Counted from the stretch's first letter, positions 18,884 through 28,330 are shown. The stretch: DNA of 64,000 nt from Mycobacteroides franklinii (GCF_002013895.1 NZ_MAFQ01000007.1:1-64000); one strand, 5' to 3'. Numbers and translations are program-made. The notes: generated by a model from the sequence alone, not told the origin.

Positions 18884-19636
18884 ATGGCCCGAGCCCAGAC
18901 ATGCACGGTGGGAGTGACGGACGCATTGGATGAGACGGAAAGCACAGCGGTTGCCGGCAACCCCGAGGGGCGCCGACCGAGGTCACTGACCCGTGCCGAG
19001 ATTCTCGATACCGCGATCGAGTTGGTGGACCGTGAAGGGTTGGATCAGCTGACCATGCGGCGCCTTGGTTCCGCGTGTGGGGTCGAGGCGATGGCCTTGT
19101 ACCGCCACGTGCACGGCCGCCAGGACTTGCTCGGCGGCATCGTGGACCACTTGGTGGAGAAGCTGTACGACGATCAATTGGCGGCCCGTCGTCAAGAGGA
19201 CGGCTGGCAGGACTATCTGGTCAGGCTCGCTCATGGCGTGCGTGCGATTGCGATCGAGCATCCGCACCTGTTTCCGACACTGGCGACGCGGCCACCGGAG
19301 GCCCCGTGGGTCCGGCCACCGCTGCGCAGCATGAAGTGGATGGAGACGTTCCTGGACACGCTGATCTCCTACGGCTTTGACGATCGGACCGCGGTGTCCG
19401 CGTACCGCGCGTATACGACGTTCCTGCTCGGTCAGCTGCTGCTGGAGGTATCCGCGCGCGGGGCCTCGTTGAGTCCCGTCGAAGACGAGCTGCCGGAGAG
19501 AACACTGCGCAGTCTGTCGAACTATCCGAACCTGCAGCGGATGCAGAAACAACTCAGCGAGGATCACGGCGCAACCGAATTCGAAGAGGCGCTGGAATCC
19601 CTACTGGACCGGCTGGAGAACGGCGCACCGCGGTAA
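18884..19636 (+). CDS. TetR family regulator with tetracycline-repressor-type C-terminal domain
   Basis: A 250-residue regulator. The DNA-binding domain (about residues 32-80) has LTRAEILDTAIELVDREGLDQLTMRRLGSACGVEAMALYRHV, with the helix-turn-helix ending at MALYRHV. The larger ligand domain (MAVTAYRAYTTFLLGQLLLEV-like helices) matches the TetR_C type. It is divergent from the stress gene cluster and may control it through the repeats at 18784-18807. The first 30 residues are unconserved, so a later start is possible. Confidence 0.88.
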   Translation: MARAQTCTVGVTDALDETESTAVAGNPEGRRPRSLTRAEILDTAIELVDREGLDQLTMRRLGSACGVEAMALYRHVHGRQDLLGGIVDHLVEKLYDDQLAARRQEDGWQDYLVRLAHGVRAIAIEHPHLFPTLATRPPEAPWVRPPLRSMKWMETFLDTLISYGFDDRTAVSAYRAYTTFLLGQLLLEVSARGASLSPVEDELPERTLRSLSNYPNLQRMQKQLSEDHGATEFEEALESLLDRLENGAPR

Positions 19637-19764
19637 CAGTCCGAGCATTGGCTTGCTGAGATCCGTTCGGATCGGGCAGATTCTGGGCTCCTGTGATGGG
19701 AATTACTGCCCAACGGAGCATCGTTCGAGTTGCGCACCCGCGGCTTGTAGCCCATTCTCAGCCG

Positions 19765-20022
19765 ATGGGCAATTTGCTGATGAGGGTGACGGCCATGATT
19801 GCGCCGGTAATTGTGGTAGCCCTGCCGCTGGGCTCGTCACCCCCAGCCGTGTCTGCGAATCCGGTGCATTGTGCGCCGTCGAAGACGAGTAAGGACGTCT
19901 GCACCGCGAACCACGATGCGGAGATCAAGTCAGCGCCCAACTCAAAGGACCTTCCAGGACCCGCGTCGGGCGCGATCGGCAAGGTGGCGCCGGTGGTTCA
20001 CCCGGTCAAGATGTGGAACTAG
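19765..20022 (+). CDS. Small secreted protein of unknown function
   Basis: An 85-residue protein with a signal peptide (MRVTAMIAPVIVVALPLG, cleavage near AVSA). The mature part has two cysteines (HCAPSKTSKDVC) and is otherwise polar and proline-rich. No family is recognised. Starts at 19693, 19765 and 19780 are all possible; 19765 or 19780 puts the signal sequence at the N-terminus. Confidence 0.55.
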   Translation: MGNLLMRVTAMIAPVIVVALPLGSSPPAVSANPVHCAPSKTSKDVCTANHDAEIKSAPNSKDLPGPASGAIGKVAPVVHPVKMWN

Positions 20023-20125
20023 TGGATGTCCGCTACTTGTGGATGAATTCGACTCTGTGGATAACTGTCGTCTGGCGTAGCCGAACCGTGCGTTGACGTC
20101 AGGGCTCATCGGAATGGTTGGGTCC

Positions 20126-20488
20126 ATGACACATTCCCTGAGCAGATCTCAGATCGGTACCCGCGGAGAGGATCTCGCCGCCGACTACCTACGGGGGGAC
20201 GGGTATACGGTCCTCGACCGCAATTGGCGCTGCCGGCACGGGGAGATCGACATCATCGCGGCTCGCGACGAGTTGTTGGTTTTTGTCGAGGTGAAGACCC
20301 GAACCGGCCACAGATTCGGAACGCCGGCGGAAGCGGTCACGTACACCAAGCTGCGTAGATTGCGCAGGCTTGCGGGTATCTGGCTGGCTACGCAGAGTGG
20401 TTCGTGGTCGGCGGTGCGCATCGATGTGATCGAGGTCCGGTTGGGACGGACGGCACCGGAGATCACTCATATTCACGGGGTGAGCTGA
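20126..20488 (+). CDS. UPF0102 family endonuclease-like protein (YraN)
   Basis: A 120-residue protein of the YraN/UPF0102 family (Rv2898c position). It has the restriction-endonuclease-like core: GEDLAADYL, then WRCRHGEIDIIAARDELLVFVEVKTRTG, with the Glu-Asp-Glu-x-Lys residues that bind metal. It ends 1 base before comM starts. The gene order yraN-comM-dprA suggests a role in DNA uptake or processing; YraN proteins are linked to replication and recombination, but their substrate is not settled. Confidence 0.92.
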   Translation: MTHSLSRSQIGTRGEDLAADYLRGDGYTVLDRNWRCRHGEIDIIAARDELLVFVEVKTRTGHRFGTPAEAVTYTKLRRLRRLAGIWLATQSGSWSAVRIDVIEVRLGRTAPEITHIHGVS

Positions 20489-20489
20489 G

Positions 20490-21989
20490 ATGGCATTGGG
20501 GAGGGCGTATTCCGTCGCGGTCAAGGCAGTGACTGGCCAGACCGTGGAGATCGAGGCCGATATCAGTGCGGGACTACCCGGAGTGCACCTGGTCGGTCTG
20601 CCCGATGCCGCACTGCAGGAATCTCGCGACCGCGTGCGTGCGGCGATCACCAACTGCGGGTTCACCTGGCCGGCATCGCGGCTCACGTTGGCTCTGTCGC
20701 CGGCCACGCTGCCGAAGATGGGGTCGGTGTACGACCTCGCGCTGGCCACTGCGGTGTTGTCGGCCAACAAGGCAATTCCGCCGACACGACTGGAAAAGAC
20801 GTTGCTTCTGGGGGAGTTGGCGCTTGACGGGCGAGTCCGCCCGATCCGAGGGGTGCTGCCGGCGGTGTTGGCGGCCAAGCGCGATGGGTGGCCAACCGCG
20901 GTGGTTCCTCAGGCGAATCTGGGCGAGGCGGGGCTGGTCGAGGGTATCGAAGTATTGGGCGTCCGGACCCTACGTCAGCTGACGGCATGGCTGTGCACCG
21001 AGGGCGAGCTGGATCCGGTGCTGCCGTCGGACTTTCGGCAAGAGGCCGACATTCCGGATATGGCGGACGTCGTCGGTCATACCGACGCGCGCTTCGCTGT
21101 CGAGCTGGCAGCGGCCGGTGCGCATCACCTAATGTTGACCGGGCCGCCCGGGATAGGGAAAACGATGCTGGCGCAACGCCTACCGGGTCTACTGCCGCCG
21201 CTGACCGACGATGAGGCGCTCGAGGTGACGGCGGTCCATTCGGTAGCGGGTCTATTGACGGCCCAGCAGCCGTTGATCACCGAACCGCCGTTTGTGGCGC
21301 CGCACCACACCTCGAGTGTCGCGGCGCTCGTCGGCGGCGGCTCCGGTACTGCGAAACCCGGTGCGGTCAGCATGGCCCATCGCGGGGTGTTGTTCCTCGA
21401 CGAATGTGCCGAACTGTCCACTCCCGCGCTGGAGGCATTGCGGACCCCGTTGGAGGACGGGGAGATTCGACTGGCACGGCGCGACGGAGTCGTCGCCTAC
21501 CCAGCCCGATTTCAACTGGTGCTGGCGGCTAACCCGTGCCCGTGTGCTCCCGCTAATCCGCGTGATTGCACCTGCCCGGCCCCGCTGCGTCGCCGGTACC
21601 TCGGTAAGTTATCGGGACCTCTTCTTGATCGGGTGGATCTTCGGGTCCGGATGCACCCGATCAGCGAGACCGCGCTCAACGACGCTGCCGAGGGCACGGC
21701 GCTGGTTCGCGAGCGCGTCCTACTGGCTCGGGACCGGGCCTCGCGCCGGTGGTCCGACTATGGGTTTCGCGTGAATGCGGACGCACCGGGGCCGCTGCTG
21801 CGCAGGGAGTTTCGACCATCGCGGGCGGTCATGGAGCCGCTGCGCAACGCGATGGAGCGTGGTCTCATCAGTGTTCGGGCACTGGATCGATGCTTACGTG
21901 TCGCGTGGACCCTGGCGGACCTCGGCGGACGCGATCTACCGAACGCCGAGGACGTCAAGCTCGCATTGACGTTTCGTGACAAGCGATGA
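20490..21989 (+). CDS. comM: ComM/YifB-type Mg-chelatase-like AAA+ protein
   Basis: A 499-residue AAA+ ATPase. It has an N-terminal Lon-like domain (GLPGVHLVGLPDAALQESRDRVRAAI), Walker A GPPGIGKT (about residues 218-225), Walker B LFLDECAEL, and a cysteine-rich NPCPCAPANPRDCTCP insertion. In naturally transforming bacteria ComM is a branch-migration helicase that widens integration of incoming DNA. It lies between yraN and dprA, overlapping dprA by 4 bases (ATGA). Confidence 0.94.
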   Translation: MALGRAYSVAVKAVTGQTVEIEADISAGLPGVHLVGLPDAALQESRDRVRAAITNCGFTWPASRLTLALSPATLPKMGSVYDLALATAVLSANKAIPPTRLEKTLLLGELALDGRVRPIRGVLPAVLAAKRDGWPTAVVPQANLGEAGLVEGIEVLGVRTLRQLTAWLCTEGELDPVLPSDFRQEADIPDMADVVGHTDARFAVELAAAGAHHLMLTGPPGIGKTMLAQRLPGLLPPLTDDEALEVTAVHSVAGLLTAQQPLITEPPFVAPHHTSSVAALVGGGSGTAKPGAVSMAHRGVLFLDECAELSTPALEALRTPLEDGEIRLARRDGVVAYPARFQLVLAANPCPCAPANPRDCTCPAPLRRRYLGKLSGPLLDRVDLRVRMHPISETALNDAAEGTALVRERVLLARDRASRRWSDYGFRVNADAPGPLLRREFRPSRAVMEPLRNAMERGLISVRALDRCLRVAWTLADLGGRDLPNAEDVKLALTFRDKR

Positions 21990-23134
21990 GCGATGAGACG
22001 GCCGATTGGGCCTACCTGTCACGTGTCAGCGAGGCGCCCAGCGCGGAACTTGCGGCCATGGTGTCGGTGTTCGGGCCACAGGAGACCGCGGCGCGGGTCC
22101 GGCGGCTGGACGTCCCCGAACGCGTGCGGTCAATTGTGCGGGCTAGGCACGATGTTGACCGCAGCCGTGAGGATCTGGAGATTCTGTCGCGTCTCGGCGG
22201 GCGCTTGGTGACGCCCACGGACGCGGAATGGCCGCAGTGGCAGTTCCAGGCTTTCGGATCGGTGGATACCACGCGGATGCCGAGTGGGCGTGCCCCGCTC
22301 GCATTGTGGGTAGTGGGGGAGCACTCGCTTTCAGAGGTTACGTCGCGCGCTGCGGCGCTCGTCGGGACCAGGGCATGCAGCGGATACGGCGAACACGTCG
22401 CGGCGGACCTGTCCGCGGGTCTGGTGGCCCGGGATGTGACAGTGGTCTCGGGTGCCGCATTCGGGATCGACGGGGTCGCGCATCGCGCCGCCCTGGCCTG
22501 CGACGGAATGACGGTCGCTGTGCTCGCGGGCGGAGTGGACGTGCCGTATCCGTCGGGGCACTCCGGGTTGCTCTATCGAATCTCCAGGCATGGGCTGGTG
22601 ATCAGTGAGTACCCGCCAGGGGTGCGGCCCGCTCGATATCGATTCCTGACGCGCAATCGGCTGGTGGCGGCTCTCTCCGGGGCGACCGTCGTGGTGGAGG
22701 CGGGTGTGCGCAGTGGAGCTGCCAATACCGCGGCCTGGGCGCGGGCGTTGGGGCGACCGGTCGGCGCGGTACCGGGGCCGATCACCTCTGCCGTCTCGGC
22801 AGGTACCCACATTGAGATTGCCGAACGGGGAGCCCAGCTCGTGGTCTGCGCACAGGATGTGGTTGCTCTTGCGGGCAGGTTGGGTGAGTTCGCGGCCGAT
22901 CCGGACCGCCCCACCAGCATGGTCGACGGCCTCGGCGAGGACGAGAAACGTGTCTACGAGTCCTTACCCGGCCGCGGCAGCACGACGGTGCAGGAGTTGG
23001 TTCGTGAGTCGGGATTGAGCACTGGGCGGGTTCGGGGTGCGCTGGCGATTCTGGAGCTCGAGCAGTTGGTGGTCGAGGCCGCGGGGGACTGGAAAATCAG
23101 GCGCACCAGCTTGGTTCGCAGAGCCAGTGCTTAG
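21986..23134 (+). CDS. dprA: DNA processing protein DprA
   Basis: A 382-residue DprA/Smf protein that loads RecA on single-stranded DNA. The Rossmann domain has LVGTRACSGYG, VVSGAAFGIDGVAHRAAL and VLAGGVDVPYPSGH; FLTRNRLVAALS and VVEAGVRSGAANTA follow. A C-terminal winged helix (about residues 308-370) is typical. The ATG overlaps the comM stop (ATGA), so the two are translationally coupled. Confidence 0.95.
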   Translation: MSDETADWAYLSRVSEAPSAELAAMVSVFGPQETAARVRRLDVPERVRSIVRARHDVDRSREDLEILSRLGGRLVTPTDAEWPQWQFQAFGSVDTTRMPSGRAPLALWVVGEHSLSEVTSRAAALVGTRACSGYGEHVAADLSAGLVARDVTVVSGAAFGIDGVAHRAALACDGMTVAVLAGGVDVPYPSGHSGLLYRISRHGLVISEYPPGVRPARYRFLTRNRLVAALSGATVVVEAGVRSGAANTAAWARALGRPVGAVPGPITSAVSAGTHIEIAERGAQLVVCAQDVVALAGRLGEFAADPDRPTSMVDGLGEDEKRVYESLPGRGSTTVQELVRESGLSTGRVRGALAILELEQLVVEAAGDWKIRRTSLVRRASA

Positions 23135-23650
23135 TCCCCTTGGTGTACAGATGAATTCATGCTCGGCAATACCACACCCATCCGTGTGCTTCCAGCGCTG
23201 CGGCACTGTTTGCCAACTGTGTCTTCATCTAGTTTCTCAGACAATTAGATCAATCCATTCTGATGCGGGCTCAGTTTTGACGTCAGAGTCGGAAGATCCA
23301 GATCATCCCAACTTCCCAGGCGCAGAAAGCCTTTCGGATAGGTTGAGCATGCGTCGTACTCGGCGTCTATTGCCTTGCGGCGGTGGATGATTCCTGTGAA
23401 TATGCTGATGTTCGTTGCGTCATGGACGTATTCCAGGCATATTTGAATGGAAGTGTCCTGAATGGTCTATGCATGTCGGGGAGATCTGCAGGGACTGTTG
23501 GCCTCGGCGCTGAGGTGACGCGAATTTTCAAATTCGTCTGCAGCAGATGGCATTTCAATAGATATCAGAGAGCCTCGTGACTGGGCTCATCTTCTCGCCT
23601 TGTGTCGAGCGTCACATGCGAACCATACCCCGGTAGGGTATGAAGGAGAT
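23135..23650. other. 516-base intergenic region of lower GC
   Basis: No gene can be supported here. GC is close to 50% by eye, well below neighbours. A 16-base inverted repeat CGAATTTTCAAATTCG lies at 23521-23536. The last part contains the promoter region and AAGGAG site of the carbonic anhydrase. A 65-codon frame at 23383-23580 lacks a ribosome binding site and recognisable features. It may be a remnant of lost or imported DNA, or hold an undetected RNA. Confidence 0.6.
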
Positions 23651-24268
23651 ATGGGATCTGATCCGAAGTCCTCGTGGGCAGCACTCAAAGAGGGTAACCA
23701 GCGTTTTGTGGGTGGTTTTCCGCAGCATCCGAGCCAGGGGGTTGCGCGTCGGGCCGAGTTGGCCAGTGGTCAGAACCCCAATGTGTTGTTGTTCGGTTGC
23801 TCCGATAGCCGGGTGGCCGCGGAGATCATTTTCGATCAGGGCCTGGGTGACATGTTCATCGTGCGTACGGCCGGTCAGGTGATCGACTCGGCGGTGCTGG
23901 GTTCGATCGAGTATGCGGTCGCGGTCTTGGGTGTGCCGTTGATTGCGATCTTGGGGCATGACTCCTGTGGTGCGGTGGGCGCCACGGTGGCGGCCCTGGA
24001 CACCGGAGAAGTGCCGGATGGGTACATCCGGGACTTGGTGGTGCGGGTGATGCCTTCGATCCTGGGCGGCCGTAAGGACGGGTTGTCGCGCATTGATGAG
24101 TTCGAGGCCCGTCATGTCGAAGAGACGGGGATCAAGCTGTTGCAGCGCTCGCAGGTGGTGGCCGATGCGGTCAAGGCCAACAAGCTCGCGCTGGTGTATC
24201 TGACTTACAAACTGGCCGACGGACGCGTCGTGCTGCACGGCCACGTCGGCGATATCGATAGCCCCTAA
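23651..24268 (+). CDS. Beta-class carbonic anhydrase
   Basis: A 205-residue zinc enzyme that interconverts CO2 and bicarbonate. The zinc ligands are visible: GCSDSR (Cys50, with Asp52-Arg54 dyad) and GHDSCGAV (His103, Cys106). The ATG at 23651 has a strong AAGGAG site 4 bases upstream; an earlier in-frame start would add 17 unconserved residues. It is followed after 10 bases by a DUF1275 membrane protein and then a small membrane peptide, a compact set probably cotranscribed. Confidence 0.94.
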   Translation: MGSDPKSSWAALKEGNQRFVGGFPQHPSQGVARRAELASGQNPNVLLFGCSDSRVAAEIIFDQGLGDMFIVRTAGQVIDSAVLGSIEYAVAVLGVPLIAILGHDSCGAVGATVAALDTGEVPDGYIRDLVVRVMPSILGGRKDGLSRIDEFEARHVEETGIKLLQRSQVVADAVKANKLALVYLTYKLADGRVVLHGHVGDIDSP

Positions 24269-24278
24269 GGAGACGGAC

Positions 24279-25097
24279 ATGAATTGGAAGGGCCGGTCCG
24301 CGACTTTGGAGAGCGGATCTAGAGACGACGTCGAAATCGGCGAGGATAAGGATGCGGCCGCCGCATCGAAAGCTGCTGATGTGGTGATAACCCGTGAGGC
24401 TGCGATCGGCTCCGAGGCCCGACTGTCCTGGCTGCTTTCCGGGCTAGCGGGAATGGTTGGGGCGGTTGCCTTCTTGCACAGCGCGGGCTACTTCGTCACG
24501 TTCATGACCGGAAACACCGAGCGCGCCGTACTGACGTGGTTCAAAGTCACCGACAAGCAGCAAGTGGCAGGTGCGGGCCCGATTGCTGCTATCTCGATGA
24601 TCGGCGCCTTCCTGTTCGGCGTCATCGTGGCGTCCTACTGCAGACGAAAGTTCTGGAAGAACCACCCGCACGGAGCCACGGTCCTGACCACCTTTGGCCT
24701 GCTGGCCGCCGCGGCGGTCGACTTCTTTCAGGACCGGGGCTTCAACGCGAACATCGACGTACACTTCACGCCGATACTGTTGTTGGCCTTCTCGATTGGT
24801 GCCTTGAACACATCATTCGTCAAGAAGGGTGAAACGGCCATTCCCCTGAGCTATGTCACGGGGACCGTCGTCAAATTGGGGCAGGGCATCGAGCGGCACC
24901 TGTTCGGCCGGGGCTCGGTCTTCGAATGGCTGGGATACGCGATGCTCTACTTGTCGTTCACTTTGGGGGCCGCGACCGGCGGCGTGATCGCCTCGCTGTA
25001 CAGCGGATCCAAGGTGATACTCACCGTCGGAATAATATGTGGCGCAACAACACTCGTCACATTCTTTCATTCCGACCGTAAGACCATTCTCGGTTGA
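24279..25097 (+). CDS. DUF1275 (YoaK-like) membrane protein
   Basis: A 272-residue inner-membrane protein with a polar N-terminal arm of about 45 residues and six or seven hydrophobic segments. The family pattern is clear: LSGLAGMVGAVAFLHSAGYFVTFMTGNTERAV and, later, FSIGALNTSFVKKGETAIPLSYVTGTVVKLGQ. DUF1275 proteins are distantly like sulfate or anion permeases but have no settled function. Placement right after a carbonic anhydrase suggests possible bicarbonate-linked transport; this is inference. Confidence 0.88.
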   Translation: MNWKGRSATLESGSRDDVEIGEDKDAAAASKAADVVITREAAIGSEARLSWLLSGLAGMVGAVAFLHSAGYFVTFMTGNTERAVLTWFKVTDKQQVAGAGPIAAISMIGAFLFGVIVASYCRRKFWKNHPHGATVLTTFGLLAAAAVDFFQDRGFNANIDVHFTPILLLAFSIGALNTSFVKKGETAIPLSYVTGTVVKLGQGIERHLFGRGSVFEWLGYAMLYLSFTLGAATGGVIASLYSGSKVILTVGIICGATTLVTFFHSDRKTILG

Positions 25098-25141
25098 TCA
25101 GTACTACGGCTAGTCAAAACACTCACGAAAGGATGCATGTT

Positions 25142-25297
25142 ATGGAGCCTGGATTCCAGATATATGAGTCGCACAAGGCTGAGGCGGCCAGTCCGATTGA
25201 GCATACGAATGACCTGTTCATGGCGTTGATCATTGCGGCCCTGTTCATCTCGCTGGGGATTGCCAAATTCGGGCCATTCTGGCTCATCAACTACTGA
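25142..25297 (+). CDS. 51-residue single-span membrane peptide
   Basis: A short protein with a polar N-terminal half (MEPGFQIYESHKAEAASP) and one membrane helix (LFMALIIAALFISLGIAKF) ending GPFWLINY. The GAAAGGA site at 25127-25133 is well spaced for the ATG at 25142; ATG at 25133 is an alternative. It is 44 bases after the DUF1275 gene on the same strand. It could be a small subunit of that membrane protein. No family is recognised. Confidence 0.65.
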   Translation: MEPGFQIYESHKAEAASPIEHTNDLFMALIIAALFISLGIAKFGPFWLINY

Positions 25298-25349
25298 CTG
25301 TTGCCTTGGTGAGGGCTGTCGCGTTCGTTGGGCGTCCGGGTGATCCGCC

Positions 25350-26243
25350 ATGGAGCTGAGGCAGCTCGAGTACTTTCTCGCGGTGGCCGAGCACGCGAAT
25401 TTCACCCGAGCCGCGGAAGCGCTGCACGTTGCTCAACCATGGGTGAGTGCTCAGGTTCGGCGACTGGAGCGCGAGCTGGGCAACGAGCTGTTCGATCGTT
25501 CCAGCAGGGTGCTCAGACTGACCGAGTTCGGCAAGACGCTATTGCCGCTTGCCGGAGCAGCGCTGGGAACCGTAGGCGAAATACGGTCAGCGGCCGATGC
25601 CGTGGCGGGCGTGCTGGCCGGACAGTTGTCGATAGGGACCGTGCCACACTCGCCGCCCTTGCTCGCGGAAGCTTTGGCGGTGTTCCGTAGGGCGCACCCG
25701 GCGGTGGCGGTGACGTTGACCGAGGCCAGATCCGACCAACTCACTACGGCAGTGCTCGAACGCCAGCTTCATATGGCGGTCATGGGTTGGGTTGCCCAGC
25801 CGCCGCCTCAACTCCGAGAGCAGATTGTGGCCAAGGAGAACATCGTGGCGCTAGTTCATCGCGACGATCCCTTGGCGGCACGGGATTCGGTAGCCCTTGC
25901 AGAGTTGCGGAACAGTGCGCTCATCAGTCACCCGCAAGGGTGTGAGATACGGGAGACACTCGACCGGGCCTGCCTAGCAACAGGATTCACGCCGCGCATA
26001 GTCTTCGAAACAAGCTCGGCGGATATGATGAGGCATCTCGTCGCCCGCGATCTCGGCGTCGCGGTGACACCGAAATTGGCCCCCGACCAGCTGGGCGGGC
26101 TTCGTCAGATCGACCTCTCCGACCGGACGATGAGTGGACAGCTTTCCCTGATTTGGCGCGGAAAGGGTGCCACGCCTGAGGTGGTCGCGTTTGCGGCATG
26201 TGTTGACGAATTGTGCCGCAAGGAGGCCAACCTCGTTTCGTGA
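25350..26243 (+). CDS. LysR family transcriptional regulator (CynR-like)
   Basis: A 297-residue LysR regulator. The N-terminal winged helix MELRQLEYFLAVAEHANFTRAAEALHVAQPWVSAQVRRLERELG is standard, followed by a two-lobed effector domain. It is on the same strand after the carbonic anhydrase set rather than divergent from it. In E. coli the LysR protein CynR controls a carbonic anhydrase gene, so a regulatory link is plausible but unproven. Confidence 0.9.
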   Translation: MELRQLEYFLAVAEHANFTRAAEALHVAQPWVSAQVRRLERELGNELFDRSSRVLRLTEFGKTLLPLAGAALGTVGEIRSAADAVAGVLAGQLSIGTVPHSPPLLAEALAVFRRAHPAVAVTLTEARSDQLTTAVLERQLHMAVMGWVAQPPPQLREQIVAKENIVALVHRDDPLAARDSVALAELRNSALISHPQGCEIRETLDRACLATGFTPRIVFETSSADMMRHLVARDLGVAVTPKLAPDQLGGLRQIDLSDRTMSGQLSLIWRGKGATPEVVAFAACVDELCRKEANLVS

Positions 26244-26273
26244 CGGGCGTGGTCGCTGCAGTTCGTGGATCGG

Positions 26274-26639
26274 TCAGCCGTACCACTCAAATGCTACGAA
26301 TACCGCAAGCACGATGAGGACCACGTTGACCGGGGCGAGTTTCCATTCGTTGCGACGGACGTGGACACCGAAGGCACCTGCCTGCAACACTGCCAGCCCG
26401 GCAGCGGCGAGTGGGCTCAGGACCGGTGCGATCCCCGTCGCGTGCGGAACCACGACGCCGATCGCCCCCAGCACCTCTAATCCGCCGATCGCTTTGACGA
26501 CATTGGGTGAGAAATCGTTGGCCCAGGCCAGGTTGGGATTGGCAACGATTTTCTCGTACGGGGTGATCAGCTTGAACACGCCAGCACCCAGGTGCACGAC
26601 GGCCAGTACGCCGGCGCAAATCCATAACCAGGTATCCAT
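26274..26639 (-). CDS. DoxX-like membrane protein
   Basis: A 121-residue protein with four hydrophobic segments: LWICAGVLAVVHLGAGVFKL, VVKAIGGLEVLGAIGVVV, LAAAGLAVLQAGAFGVHV and VNVVLIVLAVFVAF. The pattern GxxKL...P, then GxxEVLGAIG, fits the DoxX/DUF4870-like group. Some DoxX proteins work with thiosulfate or redox stress responses, but there is no context for that here. It is divergent from a TetR gene 123 bases away, which may control it. Confidence 0.82.
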   Translation of the reverse strand: MDTWLWICAGVLAVVHLGAGVFKLITPYEKIVANPNLAWANDFSPNVVKAIGGLEVLGAIGVVVPHATGIAPVLSPLAAAGLAVLQAGAFGVHVRRNEWKLAPVNVVLIVLAVFVAFEWYG

Positions 26640-26762
26640 CGCGCCAGTATGACCGGCCGTAACGACGGTGTTCGGCGAACCCGATAAAGATCATGACCAC
26701 TGTGCGGACGTCCTCGGGGCAATTGCCGGCGAGTGGGGGGATGATGGCTGAGGAGGAAGGAT

Positions 26763-27425
26763 GTGACGGATTTCGTGACTGAAGCGGGTGAGCTGACGCG
26801 GCGCCCTCGTGGCAGACCGCGCAAGGGTGGGGAAGGAGTGTCGGCAGACGCCATTTTCACCGCTGCGTTGCGGGCATTCGCGACTCACGGCTATCAGGGT
26901 GTGTCGATGCGCACGCTCAATCGCGAACTGGGCGTCAGTCATAACCTGCTGCATCAACGCTTTTCGTCCAAGGAACAGCTGTGGTACGCGGCCGTCGACT
27001 GGGGGTTTCAGGCGATCATCGACAAGGTTCTGGCCGATGATGACGAAAGCCTGGGCCCGTCCGCCCGCATCAAGCGATTCATCAAGATTTTTGTCATGTT
27101 TGCCGCCGAGCATCCGGATCTGATCCGGATCATGGACATCGAGGCGGGCCAGGACAGCGACCGACTGCAGCACATCTGCAAGGCATACGTACTGCCCATG
27201 CAGGACAGATTGGGGCCGGTATATGAGGAGGCCGTGGCCGCCGGAGAACTACGTCAAGTGCCGCTGCAGACGAGTTTCTTCCTCATCACCTCGGGCACCG
27301 CTGCCCTGTTCAGCAGCGCCGCCATGGCGCGCACCGTGTTCGGCGATAACGTGCTCGACCCTGATCAGGTCAAGGCCCATGCCGAGGCGGCCGCCGAGCT
27401 GATCATCCGGGGTCTGCTGCCCTGA
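26763..27425 (+). CDS. TetR family transcriptional regulator
   Basis: A 220-residue TetR protein. The helix-turn-helix (about residues 24-70) is ALRAFATHGYQGVSMRTLNRELGVSHNLLHQRFSSKEQLWYAAV. A basic arm RRPRGRPRKGG precedes it. The GTG start at 26763 is supported by an AGGAGGAAGGA site. It is divergent from the DoxX-like gene and 74 bases before the siderophore-interacting protein. The ligand is unknown. Confidence 0.9.
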   Translation: MTDFVTEAGELTRRPRGRPRKGGEGVSADAIFTAALRAFATHGYQGVSMRTLNRELGVSHNLLHQRFSSKEQLWYAAVDWGFQAIIDKVLADDDESLGPSARIKRFIKIFVMFAAEHPDLIRIMDIEAGQDSDRLQHICKAYVLPMQDRLGPVYEEAVAAGELRQVPLQTSFFLITSGTAALFSSAAMARTVFGDNVLDPDQVKAHAEAAAELIIRGLLP

Positions 27426-27499
27426 CGTAGGTGCCCGTCGGCTGCGATTTCTCCGTATAGTCAAGGCAATTGACATAGAAGATCGACGCAGGAGGCGAT

Positions 27500-28330
27500 A
27501 TGACACGCCCACTCCACGAGTTGCAGGTGGTTCGGACCGAGCAGGTGACCCCGCACATCACCCGGGTGGTGCTCGGTGGTAACGGATTTGACGGTTTCGA
27601 GGTGAGCGAGTTCACCGACAGCTACGCCAAGCTGATTTTCCTTCCGGAGGACCACGCTGGGCCGGGTCCGCGGGATATCGATCAGGCGCGCGATATGCAG
27701 GCCACCGTGCGTACCTACACCATTCGTTCTGTCGACACCGACAGCCGCGAGATCGCCATCGATTTCGTGGTGCACGGAGACGCCGGCGTCGCAGGTCCAT
27801 GGGCCTCCCGGGCGAAGGCCGGAGACAAGCTGTATGTCACCGACTCGCACGGCGCGTACTCGCCCGATCCCGCTGCCGACTGGCATCTGCTCGCCGGTGA
27901 CGAGGCGGCCGTCCCGGCGATCAGCGTGGCGCTACAGGCTCTTCCACAGAACGCACGTGCCAAGGTGTTCATTGAGGTGGCAGGTCCGCAGGACGAGATC
28001 GATTTCGACACCCGCGGCGATGTCGAGGTGGTCTGGGTTCACCGCGGCGCCGGAGCCGATGAGGTCGACGAGGAACACGCCGGGGACAACGCCCCGCTGG
28101 TAGAGGCGGTGCGCTCGGCGGAATGGTTGCCGGGTCAGGTACAGGTGTTCATCCACGGCGAGGCGCAGACCGTCATGCACAAGCTGCGACCGTATATCCG
28201 TAAGGAGCGTGGAGTGTCGCCCACATGGGCCGCGTCGATCTCGGGATACTGGCGCCGCGGCCGCACGGAGGAGACTTTCCGCGTGTGGAAACAAGAGCTG
28301 GCGGCTGCCGAAGCTACCGTGAGGGAGTGA
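27500..28330 (+). CDS. viuB: Siderophore-interacting protein (ViuB-like ferric reductase)
   Basis: A 276-residue FAD-dependent reductase of the SIP family that releases iron from ferric siderophores in the cytosol. The FAD-binding motif VRTYTIR, followed by [23 protein letters not shown], is typical, as is the C-terminal NAD(P)H region ending in [15 protein letters not shown]. It has an AGGAGG site. The position matches viuB (Rv2895c), and xerC starts at its stop codon (GTGA overlap). I saw no clear IdeR box upstream. Confidence 0.92.
   Translation: MTRPLHELQVVRTEQVTPHITRVVLGGNGFDGFEVSEFTDSYAKLIFLPEDHAGPGPRDIDQARDMQATVRTYTIRSVDTDSREIAIDFVVHGDAGVAGPWASRAKAGDKLYVTDSHGAYSPDPAADWHLLAGDEAAVPAISVALQALPQNARAKVFIEVAGPQDEIDFDTRGDVEVVWVHRGAGADEVDEEHAGDNAPLVEAVRSAEWLPGQVQVFIHGEAQTVMHKLRPYIRKERGVSPTWAASISGYWRRGRTEETFRVWKQELAAAEATVRE

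Noticed and set aside
20490..23134. comM-dprA as evidence of natural transformation
   Set aside because: These genes are found in nearly all mycobacteria, including ones not known to be naturally competent, and no DNA uptake genes are present in this window.
23383..23580. 65-codon frame in the gap after dprA
   Set aside because: No ribosome binding site, no signal or membrane segment, and odd composition with several Cys. Not enough support to call a gene.
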